A stretch of DNA of 64,000 nt from Proteobacteria bacterium DTSAM18 (lineage in GTDB: Bacteria > Myxococcota_A > UBA796 > GCA-2862545). Below, piece after piece: positions 27,597 to 36,875 of the stretch. Numbering within the stretch: the first letter of the stretch is position 1; every line of letters begins with the position of its first letter. The position numbers and the translations under genes are program-made. The notes under the pieces were generated by a model. The model was not told the origin of the DNA, searched no databases, and worked only from the letters and a program-made list of their open reading frames with translations. The DNA is taken from NCBI GenBank assembly GCA_028767165.1, contig JARACJ010000005.1:274572-338571 (forward strand), written 5' to 3'.

Positions 27597-28670
27597 ATGT
27601 CCCAGCCTCCCGCCCACGTCCTGACCCAGTGGAGCTGGCCTGCCCCCGTCACGGCCCGCCCGCTGCACGACGGCCTGATCAACGACACGTGGCTGCTCCG
27701 CGACGCCCACGGCCCCGTGGGCATCCTGCAGCGGCTGAACACGGCGATCTTCCCGCCCTCCATCCACGCCGACATCCACGCGCTCACCTCCCACCTGCGT
27801 GCCAAGGGGATGCTCACGCCCGAGCTGGTGCCCACCACCACCGGCGACCTGTGGTTCGAGGACGACACCGGCGTCTGGCGCGTCCAGACCCACGTGGGCC
27901 GACGCACGATGCACGCCATCGACGACCCTTCCCAGGCCCGCGCCGCCGCCACCCTCGTGGCCCGCTTCCACGCCGCCACGAGCGATTTGGACTGGACCTT
28001 CCACCATGTGCGCGCGGGTGCCCACGACACGCCGGCCCACATGGCGAACCTGGAGCGCGCGCTGTCCGAGCACCCCCACCACCGGCTGTACGAGCAGGTG
28101 GCACCCCTCGCCGAGTCCGTGTTCGCTGCCTGGGAGGCCCTGCAGCCCTCGCTGGAGCGGCCGCAGCCCACCCGCATCATCCACGGCGACCTCAAGATCT
28201 CGAACGTCCGCTTCGACGGGGACGAGGCCGTCGCCCTGGTGGATCTCGACACGATCGCGCGCGCCACGCTGGAGGAGGAGCTGGGCGACGCCATGCGGTC
28301 CTGGTGCAACGAGTCCACCGAGGACGCCCCCGAGCCCCACTTCTCCCTCGCCATCTTCGAGGCCGCGCTGCGAGGCTACGCCGAGGGTCTCGCGGGGCAG
28401 GCCTCCCCGCCCAGCGTGGACGAGCTCGCCTCCATCGTCGCCGGCACCGAGCGCATCACCCTGGAGCTCACCAGCCGCTTCGCCACCGATGCCCTGCGGG
28501 AGACCTACTTCGGTTGGAACCCCGATGCCTTCGCCTCCCGCGGCGATCACAACCTCGTCCGCGCGCTGGGGCAGTACCGCCTCGTGTGCAGCTTCCAGGC
28601 CCAGCGTGACGAAGCCCGCGGCCTGGTCGAACGCATCCTGCTCCAGCAGCGCCACACCGCCGGCGCCTAG
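27597..28670 (+). CDS. Aminoglycoside-phosphotransferase-fold small-molecule kinase
   Basis: A 357-residue APH/choline-kinase-like enzyme. The N-lobe begins PLHDGLINDTWLLRD. The catalytic loop is RIIHGDLKISNVRFD (Brenner H-G-D-x4-N) and the metal-binding motif is ALVDLDTIARA (in place of the usual IDW/DFD). The general layout resembles N-acetylhexosamine kinases (NahK) and similar sugar kinases; that is a suggestion from memory. ATG 27597 has only a weak upstream site. The stop overlaps the convergent kinase gene by 4 bases. Confidence 0.78.
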   Translation: MSQPPAHVLTQWSWPAPVTARPLHDGLINDTWLLRDAHGPVGILQRLNTAIFPPSIHADIHALTSHLRAKGMLTPELVPTTTGDLWFEDDTGVWRVQTHVGRRTMHAIDDPSQARAAATLVARFHAATSDLDWTFHHVRAGAHDTPAHMANLERALSEHPHHRLYEQVAPLAESVFAAWEALQPSLERPQPTRIIHGDLKISNVRFDGDEAVALVDLDTIARATLEEELGDAMRSWCNESTEDAPEPHFSLAIFEAALRGYAEGLAGQASPPSVDELASIVAGTERITLELTSRFATDALRETYFGWNPDAFASRGDHNLVRALGQYRLVCSFQAQRDEARGLVERILLQQRHTAGA

Positions 28671-30448
28671 CCGACGGTGTGTCCCGTCAGGGTGCGCCAC
28701 AGGCCCGCAGGCTGGCGCGCCCGCTCGGGCACCTCGTCGAGCCGGGACAGGCACGCGAGCAGGTCGACCCGCCGGATCGGCTTGAGGATGTGCCCCTGCA
28801 TGCCGGCATCGAGGCACCGCGCCACATCTTCCGGCGCGCCGGCCGCCGTGAGCGCCACCACGGGGACGTTCTCGTAGCCCTCGAGGGCCCGGAGCGCGCG
28901 GGTGGTGGCGATGCCGTCCATGGTCTTCATGTGCATGTCCATCAACACCAGGTCGAAGCGATGGTGCCGGGCGGCGCGGATGGCCTCTTCCCCCGACTCC
29001 ACGGCGACGCAGAGGTGGTCCATCCGCTCGATGAGGCGCACGGCGACCATGCGGTTGAGCTCCTCGTCGTCGACGACGAGGATACGCTTGCCGCCGATGT
29101 AGAACTGGGCGGTGTCCTCGTTGACGGCGGCCTCGGTCCGCCCCGCCAGGGGGAGCACGAAGGAGATGGCGGTGCCCTCTCCAAGCCTGGACTGGATGTC
29201 GAGCCGCCCGCTGAAGCTGGTCACGATGCGCGAGACGATGCCCAGGCCGAGGCCGGACCCTCCCTTGTCGCCGCTGGTGTAGGCCACACCAGCGTCCAGC
29301 GCCTTGCGCAGGCGGGTGAGCTGGGCCTCGGACATGCCGCGACCGGAGTCGCACACCGCGAAGTGCACCTCTCCCGGTGACCGGAGCATCACCTCGATGA
29401 CGACCTCACCCTCCTCGGTGAACTTGATGGCGTTGTGGACCAGGTTGAGCAGCACCTGACGGAGCCGCCGGGGATCCACCCGGCGCAGATCGCCCCGGGC
29501 CAGGTAGACCTCGGACCGGAGCTTGATGCCCTTGGCCTCGGCACGGGCGCTCTCGATGCCCACCACCTCGTCGACGAGTGCCCGCACATCCACCGTGGAC
29601 AGCTCGAGCGCCGCGGGGAACGTGCCCTGGCTGCCCACCTGCATGCGCTTGGCATCGTCGAGCAGGCCGATGAGGTACTCGGTGGCCTGGATGGCCTGGC
29701 ACGCACGCAGCCGGACCTGTTCGTCCCGCACATCCGCCAGGATGCGCTGCTGCAGCCCCAGGAGGCCTCCCAGCGGATTGCGCAGCTCGTGGGACAGCTC
29801 CGCCAGGAACCGGGCGCGCACCGTGGCCAGGTCCTCCGCCAGATCACGGGCGGCCAGCAGCCGCTCCTGATCGTCGATCCCATGCTGTCGCTGGGTGGCG
29901 AGGGTGCCGAGGACGTCGAGGATGAGGAGCAGGGGCACCAGGAAGCCGATCAGCTGCTGCTCCGTGGGAATGGGACGGTACGGCGCCAGCTCGCGCACGA
30001 GCTCCTCCGGCAGCGACGAGACGGCCAGGAAGCAGCCCCCGAGGAGCATCAGCGTGGCAGGCCACACCCGACGCCAGCTCGGCGGGAGGATCTGCGACAT
30101 CGAGATGGCGATGGCCACGTAGTACCAGTGCACCTGTGCGTCGGGGCCGAACGCGAGGGCCATCATCGGCAGGGCGCCCACCACGAACAGGCCGAAGGCC
30201 AGGCCCGCCAGGCCCGGCAACCGGACGCGCTGGCACAGCATCGCGCAGAGCAACACACCGAAGGCCACCAGGCAGGTCTCCAGCAGGAGCGTGCTTCCGT
30301 CGATCACCATGCCCAGGAGGGTCAGGGCGCCCGTGAACAGCGTGGCGTGGATGAGGGTCTGGTTGAAGACGCGGATACGGCGCAGGGTGCCATCATCGTG
30401 GACACGGGGATCGGCACCCCAGCTCGGACGAAGCAGGTGGCGATCCAT
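28667..30448 (-). CDS. Hybrid sensor histidine kinase/response regulator
   Basis: A 593-residue protein. Residues 30-185 contain about six membrane helices with very short loops and no large periplasmic sensor. HisKA has the phospho-acceptor H220 in LAELSHELRNPLGG; HATPase_c has LLNLVHNAIKFTEEGE (N box), CDSGRGMS (G1) and GGSGLGLGIVSRIV (G2). A C-terminal receiver (453-570) has VVDDEELN and D504 (LVLMDMHMKTMDG), with the conserved Thr and Lys in VVALTAA and HILKPI. It should sense a membrane or intramembrane cue and pass phosphate internally. No partner DNA-binding regulator is adjacent. Confidence 0.93.
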   Translation of the reverse strand: MDRHLLRPSWGADPRVHDDGTLRRIRVFNQTLIHATLFTGALTLLGMVIDGSTLLLETCLVAFGVLLCAMLCQRVRLPGLAGLAFGLFVVGALPMMALAFGPDAQVHWYYVAIAISMSQILPPSWRRVWPATLMLLGGCFLAVSSLPEELVRELAPYRPIPTEQQLIGFLVPLLLILDVLGTLATQRQHGIDDQERLLAARDLAEDLATVRARFLAELSHELRNPLGGLLGLQQRILADVRDEQVRLRACQAIQATEYLIGLLDDAKRMQVGSQGTFPAALELSTVDVRALVDEVVGIESARAEAKGIKLRSEVYLARGDLRRVDPRRLRQVLLNLVHNAIKFTEEGEVVIEVMLRSPGEVHFAVCDSGRGMSEAQLTRLRKALDAGVAYTSGDKGGSGLGLGIVSRIVTSFSGRLDIQSRLGEGTAISFVLPLAGRTEAAVNEDTAQFYIGGKRILVVDDEELNRMVAVRLIERMDHLCVAVESGEEAIRAARHHRFDLVLMDMHMKTMDGIATTRALRALEGYENVPVVALTAAGAPEDVARCLDAGMQGHILKPIRRVDLLACLSRLDEVPERARQPAGLWRTLTGHTVG

Positions 30449-30545
30449 GGAACACCGTCGGCAGTGGGGCTTCCTGCAATCGTCCGCTCCATCCGTTTCT
30501 TGAGGCCCACCACCCCGGACCCGCCGCCTGGAGGCCCCCCGGCCC

Positions 30546-33350
30546 TCAGGGAGGCGTCGAGGTGAGCCGCTTGGGTGGGTCGGGATCCCGTGGGTTGAGC
30601 TGGAACGCCGTGGCCAGCTCGATGGACACGCCGATGGTCAGCGAGACGCCCCACACGTCGTTCTCGGGCACGCGTCCCCGTACGGCGAGGGTCTGCAGCC
30701 AGGTGGAGGCCTGCATCCACCGGATGAGCCGCAGCGACAGCCGGGTCTCGAACAGGCCCCGGAAGCGCAGGTCGGAGTCGTTCTGGACCGGCGTGTCGCC
30801 GTACAGACGCACGTCCCAGAACGTCGTCCACTGCAGGCTGGCGGGACGGAGCAGATCGAGCCGGGTCTCCGCCTCGAAGCGGCCGCCCCAGTCGGCGCCC
30901 TTGTCGTCGATCTGGCTGAGGCTCTGTCCGACGAAGAAGCCCAGACGACTGAAGCTGAGCCACTTGTAGCGGTTCGTGGCCATGCCCATGGTGACGAACG
31001 CGTTCGAGCGGAAGGGGAGCTTGTTGCCCTCGGCGTCCTCGTTGGCCGTGAACTCGGACTCGAACAGCAGCTGGCCGTAGGGCGAGACCCGCACCGCGTC
31101 GCGCACCACGAACGCCCACACCGGCGCTGCGAGGGCCGTGGACAGGGACAGCTCGTCGGCGGTCTCGGAGGGCTCCTCCCCGGAGATGTAGGTGGAGGCG
31201 TAGCGGGCCCGGAGCCGGGCGTCCCAGGTGAGCGGCACGGAGCTGTACTCGATGCGTCCCTCGAACTCGCCCCCGAGGGTGAAGCTGGAGCGGCTCGTGA
31301 CCAGGGTGTCCGGGATCTGGGACAGGGGCTCCTGGTTCATGCCCTTGAAGCCACTCAGGTTCAGCCCGAGCCGGTTGATGCGGAACATCCACTCCCGCTG
31401 CTGGTCACGGGGGGTGCGCTGCATCACCTCCGGCAGGCGGCCCTGCCCCTTCCAGACCTCGAGCTGGTCCATCACCGCCTTCTGCAGCGTGAGCTCCGCG
31501 CCACGCTCGTCGGTGACCACCGTGCGCTTGGGCAGCTGCAGGGGGAGGCCCGCGGAGCCGCCGTCGAGGATGGGACCGGCGACGGTGGTGAGCCGCGTGG
31601 TGTCGGTGGAGGCGACCCAGTAGGTGCGGTCGGTCTGCACGCTCCGCCCCCGCACCACCGGCGACAGGCTGCCGAGATCCGCACCGCAGGCCACGAGCTG
31701 ATCCGATGCCAGCTGGTGCAGCACGTTCTTCATCCGATCGCCGTCGACCCGGTGCCGCTCCACCTGCACCTGCCCGGGGAGCAGGCGTGCCACCTTGAGC
31801 GCCGTGAGCGGCCCCACCGTGTCGCTGGGCGGTTCGGGACGCCGGATCACGGCCACGTCGGCCTCGGCCACGTGACGCACGGCCTCGCACACGAGCTTGT
31901 CCCAGGTCTGCTCGTCTGGCGGCCGCAGGACGCCCTGGAGCCCGCCGGGCACGAGCACGCCCGACAGCTGCGGGTAGGTGGCCGCCCGCAGCGCGCTCAC
32001 CTGCGAGGTGATGGCGTGGTCGCGGGGGTCGGTGGCGAGCACGAGGGAGGGCATCATCCGCACCCGGGACACGCCCTTGCGGGGCACGAGATCGAGCTGC
32101 GCCACGGCCACGCCATCCATGGGCAGCGTGACCGGCGCCGCCTTGACCTCCCGGCTGGTCTGCCGGAACGCGACGGTGTCCTCGACCACCCGGTAGGTGG
32201 CCCCCGTGCGGTCGCCGAGCATCACGTCGACGCCCCGCACCTTCTGCCGCAGCTCGCCGAGGAGCTGGGGGGAGCCGTCGGACAGCAGGATGATCGCGTC
32301 CGGCTCACCGCGCTCCTTGCGCACCCGCTCGAGGACCTCCTGGGTGGCTTCCAGCGGATCGGCGAGGGTGACCCCCTGGCGCTGCAGCTCCGGCAGGCGG
32401 ACCGCGACGACCGGGTCGATGATGCCCAGGAGCAGCACGTTCCAGGCCCGGTCCTCCGACGGGACCTTCATCCACAGGTGATCCGGCAGCTCCAGCGAGG
32501 GATCCTCGGAGGACCAGTTCGTGGCCACGTAGGGCAGCCACGCCGCCTCCTCCAGGAAGCGAGCGGGCCCGGAGGCGAGCTCGAGCTCCCCGGGCACGAG
32601 GGCGTCCGGATACAGCCGCCGGAGCATGTCGAACCCGAGGGCCCGGTAGGGCGACAGGACGTCCTCGTGGGCCAGGCTGGCGCCGTCCACGAAGTTGCCG
32701 GCATCGACGAACAGGGCCTCGGGATGCTTGGAGCGCAGGTAGGCGATGCGCTGGAAGCGACGGGAGGCCTCCTGCCGGGGCAGGCCGACGAGCATCGCCG
32801 TGCCCTGCTCCGTGTCGACGACCACGCCTTCCCGCACGTCGAAGGCCTCGAGGTTCCACAGGGGCTCCCCCTGCTCCTCTCCGGTGCGCAGCCAGGTGAC
32901 CTCGTGCCCCCCGGCCTCGCAGGAGCGGACCACCACCGGCACCAGGGGATGTTCGTCGACCTGCACCGGCACCGACGGCGCCCACAGCAGATCCGTCTCG
33001 GTCATGGACGCGAAGCCCATCGTCGACGGGCCGCACGTGGGATCGCCGGCATCGAGGAAGCCGTTCACCGTGTCCCAGGTGTGGTCGTCGGCCCACAGCA
33101 GGTGGGCGCCCTGGGCCAGCACGCCGTGGTCCATGCGCACGGACCGCACGCTCGCCTCCTGCAGGGAGCGCTCGAGGGCGGGGGCGAGGTTGTACTGATA
33201 CACGTCGCGCTCGATGCCCCGCGCGGCGCCCGTGTAGATGAGCGTGAGGTCGGCAGAAGGCTCTTCCGCCGCGGCATACACGCCGACCGATCCAAGAACG
33301 GACAGCAGGGCCCCGACGAGTCCCCTGATCTGCTGCTGCCCCGGCATCAT
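30546..33350 (-). CDS. 5'-nucleotidase-like domain fused to an outer-membrane barrel
   Basis: A 934-residue exported protein: signal peptide IRGLVGALLSVLGSVGVYAA, then about 600 residues resembling a 5'-nucleotidase-type metallophosphatase, then about 280 residues of strands ending GVSIELATAFQL. The N-terminal part keeps the family order (LTLIYTGAARG; ALFVDAGNFVDG; PYVATNW) but the metal ligands are gone: the ND-x-H motif is YTGAARG and GNHEFD is PGELELASG. A domain of PVVRGRSVQTDRTYWVAST type follows, as in nucleotidase C-terminal domains. The barrel part has alternating strands (EFEGRIEYSSVPLTWDARLR, YKWLSFSRLGFFVGQSLS). It is probably a non-catalytic binding domain displayed on or under the outer membrane. 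Confidence 0.6.
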   Translation of the reverse strand: MMPGQQQIRGLVGALLSVLGSVGVYAAAEEPSADLTLIYTGAARGIERDVYQYNLAPALERSLQEASVRSVRMDHGVLAQGAHLLWADDHTWDTVNGFLDAGDPTCGPSTMGFASMTETDLLWAPSVPVQVDEHPLVPVVVRSCEAGGHEVTWLRTGEEQGEPLWNLEAFDVREGVVVDTEQGTAMLVGLPRQEASRRFQRIAYLRSKHPEALFVDAGNFVDGASLAHEDVLSPYRALGFDMLRRLYPDALVPGELELASGPARFLEEAAWLPYVATNWSSEDPSLELPDHLWMKVPSEDRAWNVLLLGIIDPVVAVRLPELQRQGVTLADPLEATQEVLERVRKERGEPDAIILLSDGSPQLLGELRQKVRGVDVMLGDRTGATYRVVEDTVAFRQTSREVKAAPVTLPMDGVAVAQLDLVPRKGVSRVRMMPSLVLATDPRDHAITSQVSALRAATYPQLSGVLVPGGLQGVLRPPDEQTWDKLVCEAVRHVAEADVAVIRRPEPPSDTVGPLTALKVARLLPGQVQVERHRVDGDRMKNVLHQLASDQLVACGADLGSLSPVVRGRSVQTDRTYWVASTDTTRLTTVAGPILDGGSAGLPLQLPKRTVVTDERGAELTLQKAVMDQLEVWKGQGRLPEVMQRTPRDQQREWMFRINRLGLNLSGFKGMNQEPLSQIPDTLVTSRSSFTLGGEFEGRIEYSSVPLTWDARLRARYASTYISGEEPSETADELSLSTALAAPVWAFVVRDAVRVSPYGQLLFESEFTANEDAEGNKLPFRSNAFVTMGMATNRYKWLSFSRLGFFVGQSLSQIDDKGADWGGRFEAETRLDLLRPASLQWTTFWDVRLYGDTPVQNDSDLRFRGLFETRLSLRLIRWMQASTWLQTLAVRGRVPENDVWGVSLTIGVSIELATAFQLNPRDPDPPKRLTSTPP

Positions 33351-33370
33351 CCGGCCCCCTCTTCAGTACA

Positions 33371-33395
33371 ACGGTCCTGCGCCCGATAGGACCGT
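33371..33395. promoter_or_regulatory. Inverted repeat between divergent genes
   Basis: acggtcct (33371-33378) and aggaccgt (33388-33395) form a perfect 8-bp dyad with a 9-base spacer, in the 69-base gap between the barrel-fusion start (33350, minus) and the sulfotransferase start (33420, plus). It is a candidate operator controlling both. Confidence 0.4.
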
Positions 33396-33419
33396 CAGCC
33401 GCCCGAGCAGAGGACCCGA

Positions 33420-34547
33420 TTGATCATCTCTGGAACGAAGCGCTGGGCTGAGGGAATGTCCCGTTGGGCCCGCAGTGGCAACCTGGACCTCCTCACCGCG
33501 ATCCTGCTGGCAGCGACCTACCTCATCTGGTTCGGGATCGCCCTGTTCGTGACCTTCACGCGCATGGTGGACGCGTTCCTGTTCTCGGAATTCCGGCGGG
33601 AACCCATCGAACGGCCGGTGTTCATCGTCGCGAGCCCCCGGTCGGGCACCACGCTGCTGCACCGGCTCATGGCCCTCGACCACGAGACGTTCGTGGCGCC
33701 TCGGTTGTACGAGACCCTGTTCAGCTCGGTGACCTTCGGGGTGTGGCTGGAGGGGTTCTCCAAGATCGACCGCGCCATCGGCAGGCCGGTGGGCCGCCTC
33801 ATCGACTGGTGGGAGTCGACCTACTTCCGTGGCTGGGAGGACATCCACAGGGTGAGCCTGAGCAGCCACGAGGAGTCCGAGGGCTACTGGGTCATGACCA
33901 TGACCTCCCCCGCCATGGCCCCCATCTTCTTCCCCTTCCCCGACATCATCGAGAAGTGGTCGGACATCCGGAATTTCGGCGAGGAGACCGAAGCCCACGC
34001 CGCCGCCTTCTACAAGGAGGGGCTGCAGGCGCTGATGTACCAGCGGGGCCACTGTCGCACGCTGCTGAACAAGACCGTGCTCTCCGCCAGCCGGCTGCAC
34101 GCCGTGCGCTCCGCGCTGCCGGATGCCCGGTTCATCGTGCTCGCACGCCACCCCTACGAGGCGATCGTCAGCATGTGCTCCATGCTGTCCACACCCTTCC
34201 TGCACCGGTCGGAGAGCGAGGAGACCAAGCGGGAGAACCACCGGGTCATCTACGAGATGGCGCTGACGTTCTACCGGACCTTCGCGGCGCTCGCACGAGA
34301 GCCCGGATCCTACGTGCTGCGCTTCGACGACCTCGTCGCCGCCCCCTACGACAGCGTGGAACGCATCTACGAGCACCTGGGCATGCGCCTGCACGACAAG
34401 GCCGCCGCCCGGATCCGCAAGGCCTGCGAGGAGAGCCGCCACTGGGAGTCGGCCCACGAGTACGCGCCGGAGGACTTCGGCGTCACCCACGCGCGGATCC
34501 ACGAGGACCTGCGCGCGGAGTTCGAGCAGTTCGGCTTCGAGCCCTGA
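33420..34547 (+). CDS. Membrane-anchored PAPS-dependent sulfotransferase-family protein
   Basis: A 375-residue protein starting at TTG 33420 (GAGG 7 bases upstream); ATG 33456 is an alternative 12 codons later. An N-terminal membrane helix (LLTAILLAATYLIWFGIALF) precedes the sulfotransferase fold. The 5'-phosphosulfate loop is VASPRSGTTLLHRLM (70-84) and the 3'-phosphate motif is FIVLARHPYEAIVSMCSML. The C-terminal DDLVAAPYDSVERIYEHLG also fits the family. It would move sulfate from PAPS to a lipid, glycan or small hydroxyl compound at the cytoplasmic membrane face. The acceptor is unknown. Confidence 0.82.
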   Translation: MIISGTKRWAEGMSRWARSGNLDLLTAILLAATYLIWFGIALFVTFTRMVDAFLFSEFRREPIERPVFIVASPRSGTTLLHRLMALDHETFVAPRLYETLFSSVTFGVWLEGFSKIDRAIGRPVGRLIDWWESTYFRGWEDIHRVSLSSHEESEGYWVMTMTSPAMAPIFFPFPDIIEKWSDIRNFGEETEAHAAAFYKEGLQALMYQRGHCRTLLNKTVLSASRLHAVRSALPDARFIVLARHPYEAIVSMCSMLSTPFLHRSESEETKRENHRVIYEMALTFYRTFAALAREPGSYVLRFDDLVAAPYDSVERIYEHLGMRLHDKAAARIRKACEESRHWESAHEYAPEDFGVTHARIHEDLRAEFEQFGFEP

Positions 34548-34641
34548 GCACGCCCAAGAACGACGAAGGACGACCCGAAGGCCGCCCTGCGCGTTCGCGG
34601 GAGCGACCCTGGGGCCGTCCCGCGAAGGGGTGCGGAGAGGA

Positions 34642-34941
34642 TCACTCCTCGCCGAACAGCTCGATCTCGGCGAGCTCGAACACCTTCTCGATGAGCTCGT
34701 CGTCTTCGACTGCGGTGAGGCTGATGCCGTCCTCATCCTCTGCGTAGTGGAACGCGTACAGGTCGAAGGCAGGATCCTCGTCGTTGTCGAGCTGGGACAC
34801 AGGTGCCATCACGGCCACCTGACCCTCCTCGAGGTCGAGCAGGACCAGCATTGCGAACTCGTGGGACTCACCGTCCTCGTCTTCCAGATCGAAGACGATG
34901 GGATCGAGCTCCACATCTCCTTCGTTGCGCTCTTCAGCCAT
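34642..34941 (-). CDS. DUF1292-like acidic protein
   Basis: A 99-residue, very acidic protein: MAEERNEGDVELDPIVFDLE, then FAMLVLLDLEEGQVAVMAPV, FDLYAFHYAEDEDG and a C-terminal helix ELIEKVFELAEIELF. The order 'E/D-rich - L-DE-G - Y-LL/AF - E-E-L' is that of DUF1292 proteins, mostly known from Firmicutes, of unknown function. ATG 34941 is preferred because GGAGG lies 5 bases upstream; an ATG 12 bases earlier overlaps that site. It is divergent from the E2-like gene. Confidence 0.7.
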   Translation of the reverse strand: MAEERNEGDVELDPIVFDLEDEDGESHEFAMLVLLDLEEGQVAVMAPVSQLDNDEDPAFDLYAFHYAEDEDGISLTAVEDDELIEKVFELAEIELFGEE

Positions 34942-35171
34942 GAGGGCCTCCATTGCGGTCGTATGGACCAACACCCGCCTTCTACCCCTGCGAGCGCCCG
35001 AATGCACGTATCCCCACGCCACGCTGACCGTCTGCGACCACTTTGGCCGGATTGGGGGGCTACGCCGGGGCCAAATGGCGATCTGATGACGAACCCTTGC
35101 TGGCATGAAGCCCCCATCCAATGCTAGGAACTGCGCCATCACACGCGAGATCCCTTCGCGGAGGACCCTTC

Positions 35172-36131
35172 ATGGCCATCAACCTTCCCTCCATCGCTCC
35201 CATGGTCGCCGGCGCGGCCGCGGGCCTGTTCGCCATCGGCAACCTGAAGTTCAGCCGCCCCGACGGCACCTTCAAGAAGGTCCACAAGTACCGCCGGATG
35301 ATGTTCCACATCATGCCCACCCGCAATGAGTCGGTGGTGTACTTCGACCGTGAGATCCGCGCAGAGAAGCTCGAGGCCTACCTGGCCGAGGCCAAGGAGG
35401 CGTTCGGCGCCAACATGACCCACCTCACCGTGGGCGCCGTGAACATCGGCATCGCCGAGAACCCGGCCATGAACCAGTTCGTCGTCGGTCGCCGCATGTA
35501 CGAGCGCAAGGGCCGCTGGATCACCTTCTCCATGAAGCGCAAGAAGCTCAACAAGAAGGCCAAGCTGTCTGCCGTGAAGCTGCAGATGCAGGATGGCGAG
35601 ACCTTCCGCGAGCTCACCGAGCGCATCAACAGCCAGATCAACGTCGAGCGCTCCGGCGTGAAGACCGCGGCAGACAAGGAATTCGATCTCCTCGATCGCC
35701 TGCCCCGGCCCGGCATGAACTTCATGAACTGGCTGCTGCGCTTCCTCGACTACCACAACCTGCTGCCCGGCTTCTTCATCGAAGGCGACGGCATGTACAC
35801 CAGCTGCTTCGTGGCCAACCTCGGCTCCGTGGGCATGGGCCCCGGCTACCACCACCTGTACGAGCACGGCACCTGCCCGCTGTTCGTCATGGTCGGCAAG
35901 GCCGACGTGAAGCCCGTCATCGAGGGCGACAAGGTCGTGCCCGGCCGCGTCATCCACCTGCGCTTCTCCTACGACGAGCGCATCGCCGACGGTCTCACCG
36001 CCAACGGCGGCATCGAGTCCGTGGTGCGCGTGCTCGAGGATCCCTACAAGTGGCTCGGCTGCATCAAGGCCGATGGATCCGACGCCCGCCCCATGTGGCC
36101 CCACGGCGAAGAGGTCGGCACCGACGCCTGA
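35172..36131 (+). CDS. 2-oxoacid dehydrogenase E2-like acyltransferase-fold protein
   Basis: A 319-residue protein with only the catalytic-domain fold of dihydrolipoamide acyltransferase (E2); there is no lipoyl or peripheral-subunit-binding domain. The end HLRFSYDERIADGLTANGGI lines up with the E2 active-site SFDHRVIDG. The catalytic His is Glu here (E269) while the Asp (D273) is kept. LGSVGMGPGYHHLYEHG also matches E2 core segments. It is likely a repurposed, perhaps non-thiol-dependent enzyme or structural trimer. ATG 35172 follows GGAGG at 7 bases. No E1 or E3 gene is adjacent. Confidence 0.75.
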   Translation: MAINLPSIAPMVAGAAAGLFAIGNLKFSRPDGTFKKVHKYRRMMFHIMPTRNESVVYFDREIRAEKLEAYLAEAKEAFGANMTHLTVGAVNIGIAENPAMNQFVVGRRMYERKGRWITFSMKRKKLNKKAKLSAVKLQMQDGETFRELTERINSQINVERSGVKTAADKEFDLLDRLPRPGMNFMNWLLRFLDYHNLLPGFFIEGDGMYTSCFVANLGSVGMGPGYHHLYEHGTCPLFVMVGKADVKPVIEGDKVVPGRVIHLRFSYDERIADGLTANGGIESVVRVLEDPYKWLGCIKADGSDARPMWPHGEEVGTDA

Positions 36132-36149
36132 TCCCGCCCGATCCAACGC

Positions 36150-36182
36150 AAGGGCGCACCCGGCCACGCCTGGTGCGCCCTT
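36150..36182 (+). terminator. Terminator after the E2-like gene
   Basis: An 11-bp perfect stem aagggcgcacc (36150-36160) with 36172-36182 and an 11-base loop, 19 bases after the stop; the right arm ends in TT. Confidence 0.8.
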
Positions 36183-36498
36183 CGTGCGCATGGATCCAGC
36201 CGCCTGGAACATACAGCCGGAACGAGGAGACCCGACCCGCCGCGAAAGGCCCCTGAGCCTTGGTTTCGCGACGAGCCGGGTTGGAGGAAGTCGGGCCTGC
36301 ATGCCCATGGAAGAAATACCAGTCGGCAAACAGATCACGATCCGTATTTCCTTCCCGACACCTGACCGGTATCACCGGTATCTCACGTTGCAGGCCTTTC
36401 ATCTGCAAATGTCAGAACGCGCTTGACCTGCTGGATCCACCTGACGCCTGGGTGGCGCGAACCGATGACGTTAGTGGGGTTCCAGAACGGAGATGTCC
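36183..36498. other. Non-coding region, less GC-rich
   Basis: No supportable gene. It contains a tandem 9-base repeat accggtatc (two copies, 36365-36382) and relatively AT-rich stretches near 36310-36420 that probably hold the promoter of the small lipoprotein gene. Confidence 0.4.
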
Positions 36499-36843
36499 AT
36501 GCGCGCCCTGATGATCGTCCCGATGCTCCTGGCTGGATGCGTCGCCCAGTTCAGCGACCCCAACGGCACCGGGGTCGAGATCACACCAGAGCCAGGCTTC
36601 ATCGAAGGTCCCCGCACCCCCATCATCCGCAACCGCACCGGCGAGCCCGTCATCTGCTACGTGATGCCCCGGGAGTCCTGCGACGACGACCTCGAGCCCG
36701 AGCTCAACGAGATCCTCATCGAAGACGGCGAGGAGTTCAGCTTCGGATCGGTCGAGTGCATCGCCGCCGACTTCGAGTGCGAGGAGGTCGGCACCCCGGC
36801 AGACGAGCTGCCCCTGCGGGTGTGGACGTGGACCATCTTCTGA
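36499..36843 (+). CDS. Small lipoprotein
   Basis: A 114-residue lipoprotein: MRALMIVPMLLAGC with lipobox Cys14. ATG 36499 is preferred to ATG 36493 because GGAG lies 6 bases upstream of it. The mature part has four more Cys residues (VICYVMPRESCDDD, VECIAADFECEE), which could form two disulfides, and an acidic centre. It ends RVWTWTIF, an aromatic C terminus. No family is recognised. A hairpin begins at the stop codon. Confidence 0.65.
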   Translation: MRALMIVPMLLAGCVAQFSDPNGTGVEITPEPGFIEGPRTPIIRNRTGEPVICYVMPRESCDDDLEPELNEILIEDGEEFSFGSVECIAADFECEEVGTPADELPLRVWTWTIF

Positions 36844-36875
36844 AGGGAGCAGGGACGAAGTCCCGCTCCCTTCAG
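36840..36875 (+). terminator. Terminator overlapping the lipoprotein stop
   Basis: ctgaagggagc (36840-36850) pairs with gctcccttcag (36865-36875); an inner gggac/gtccc extends the stem past a single bulged A. A 16-bp palindrome, gaagccggccggcttc, follows directly. Confidence 0.7.
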
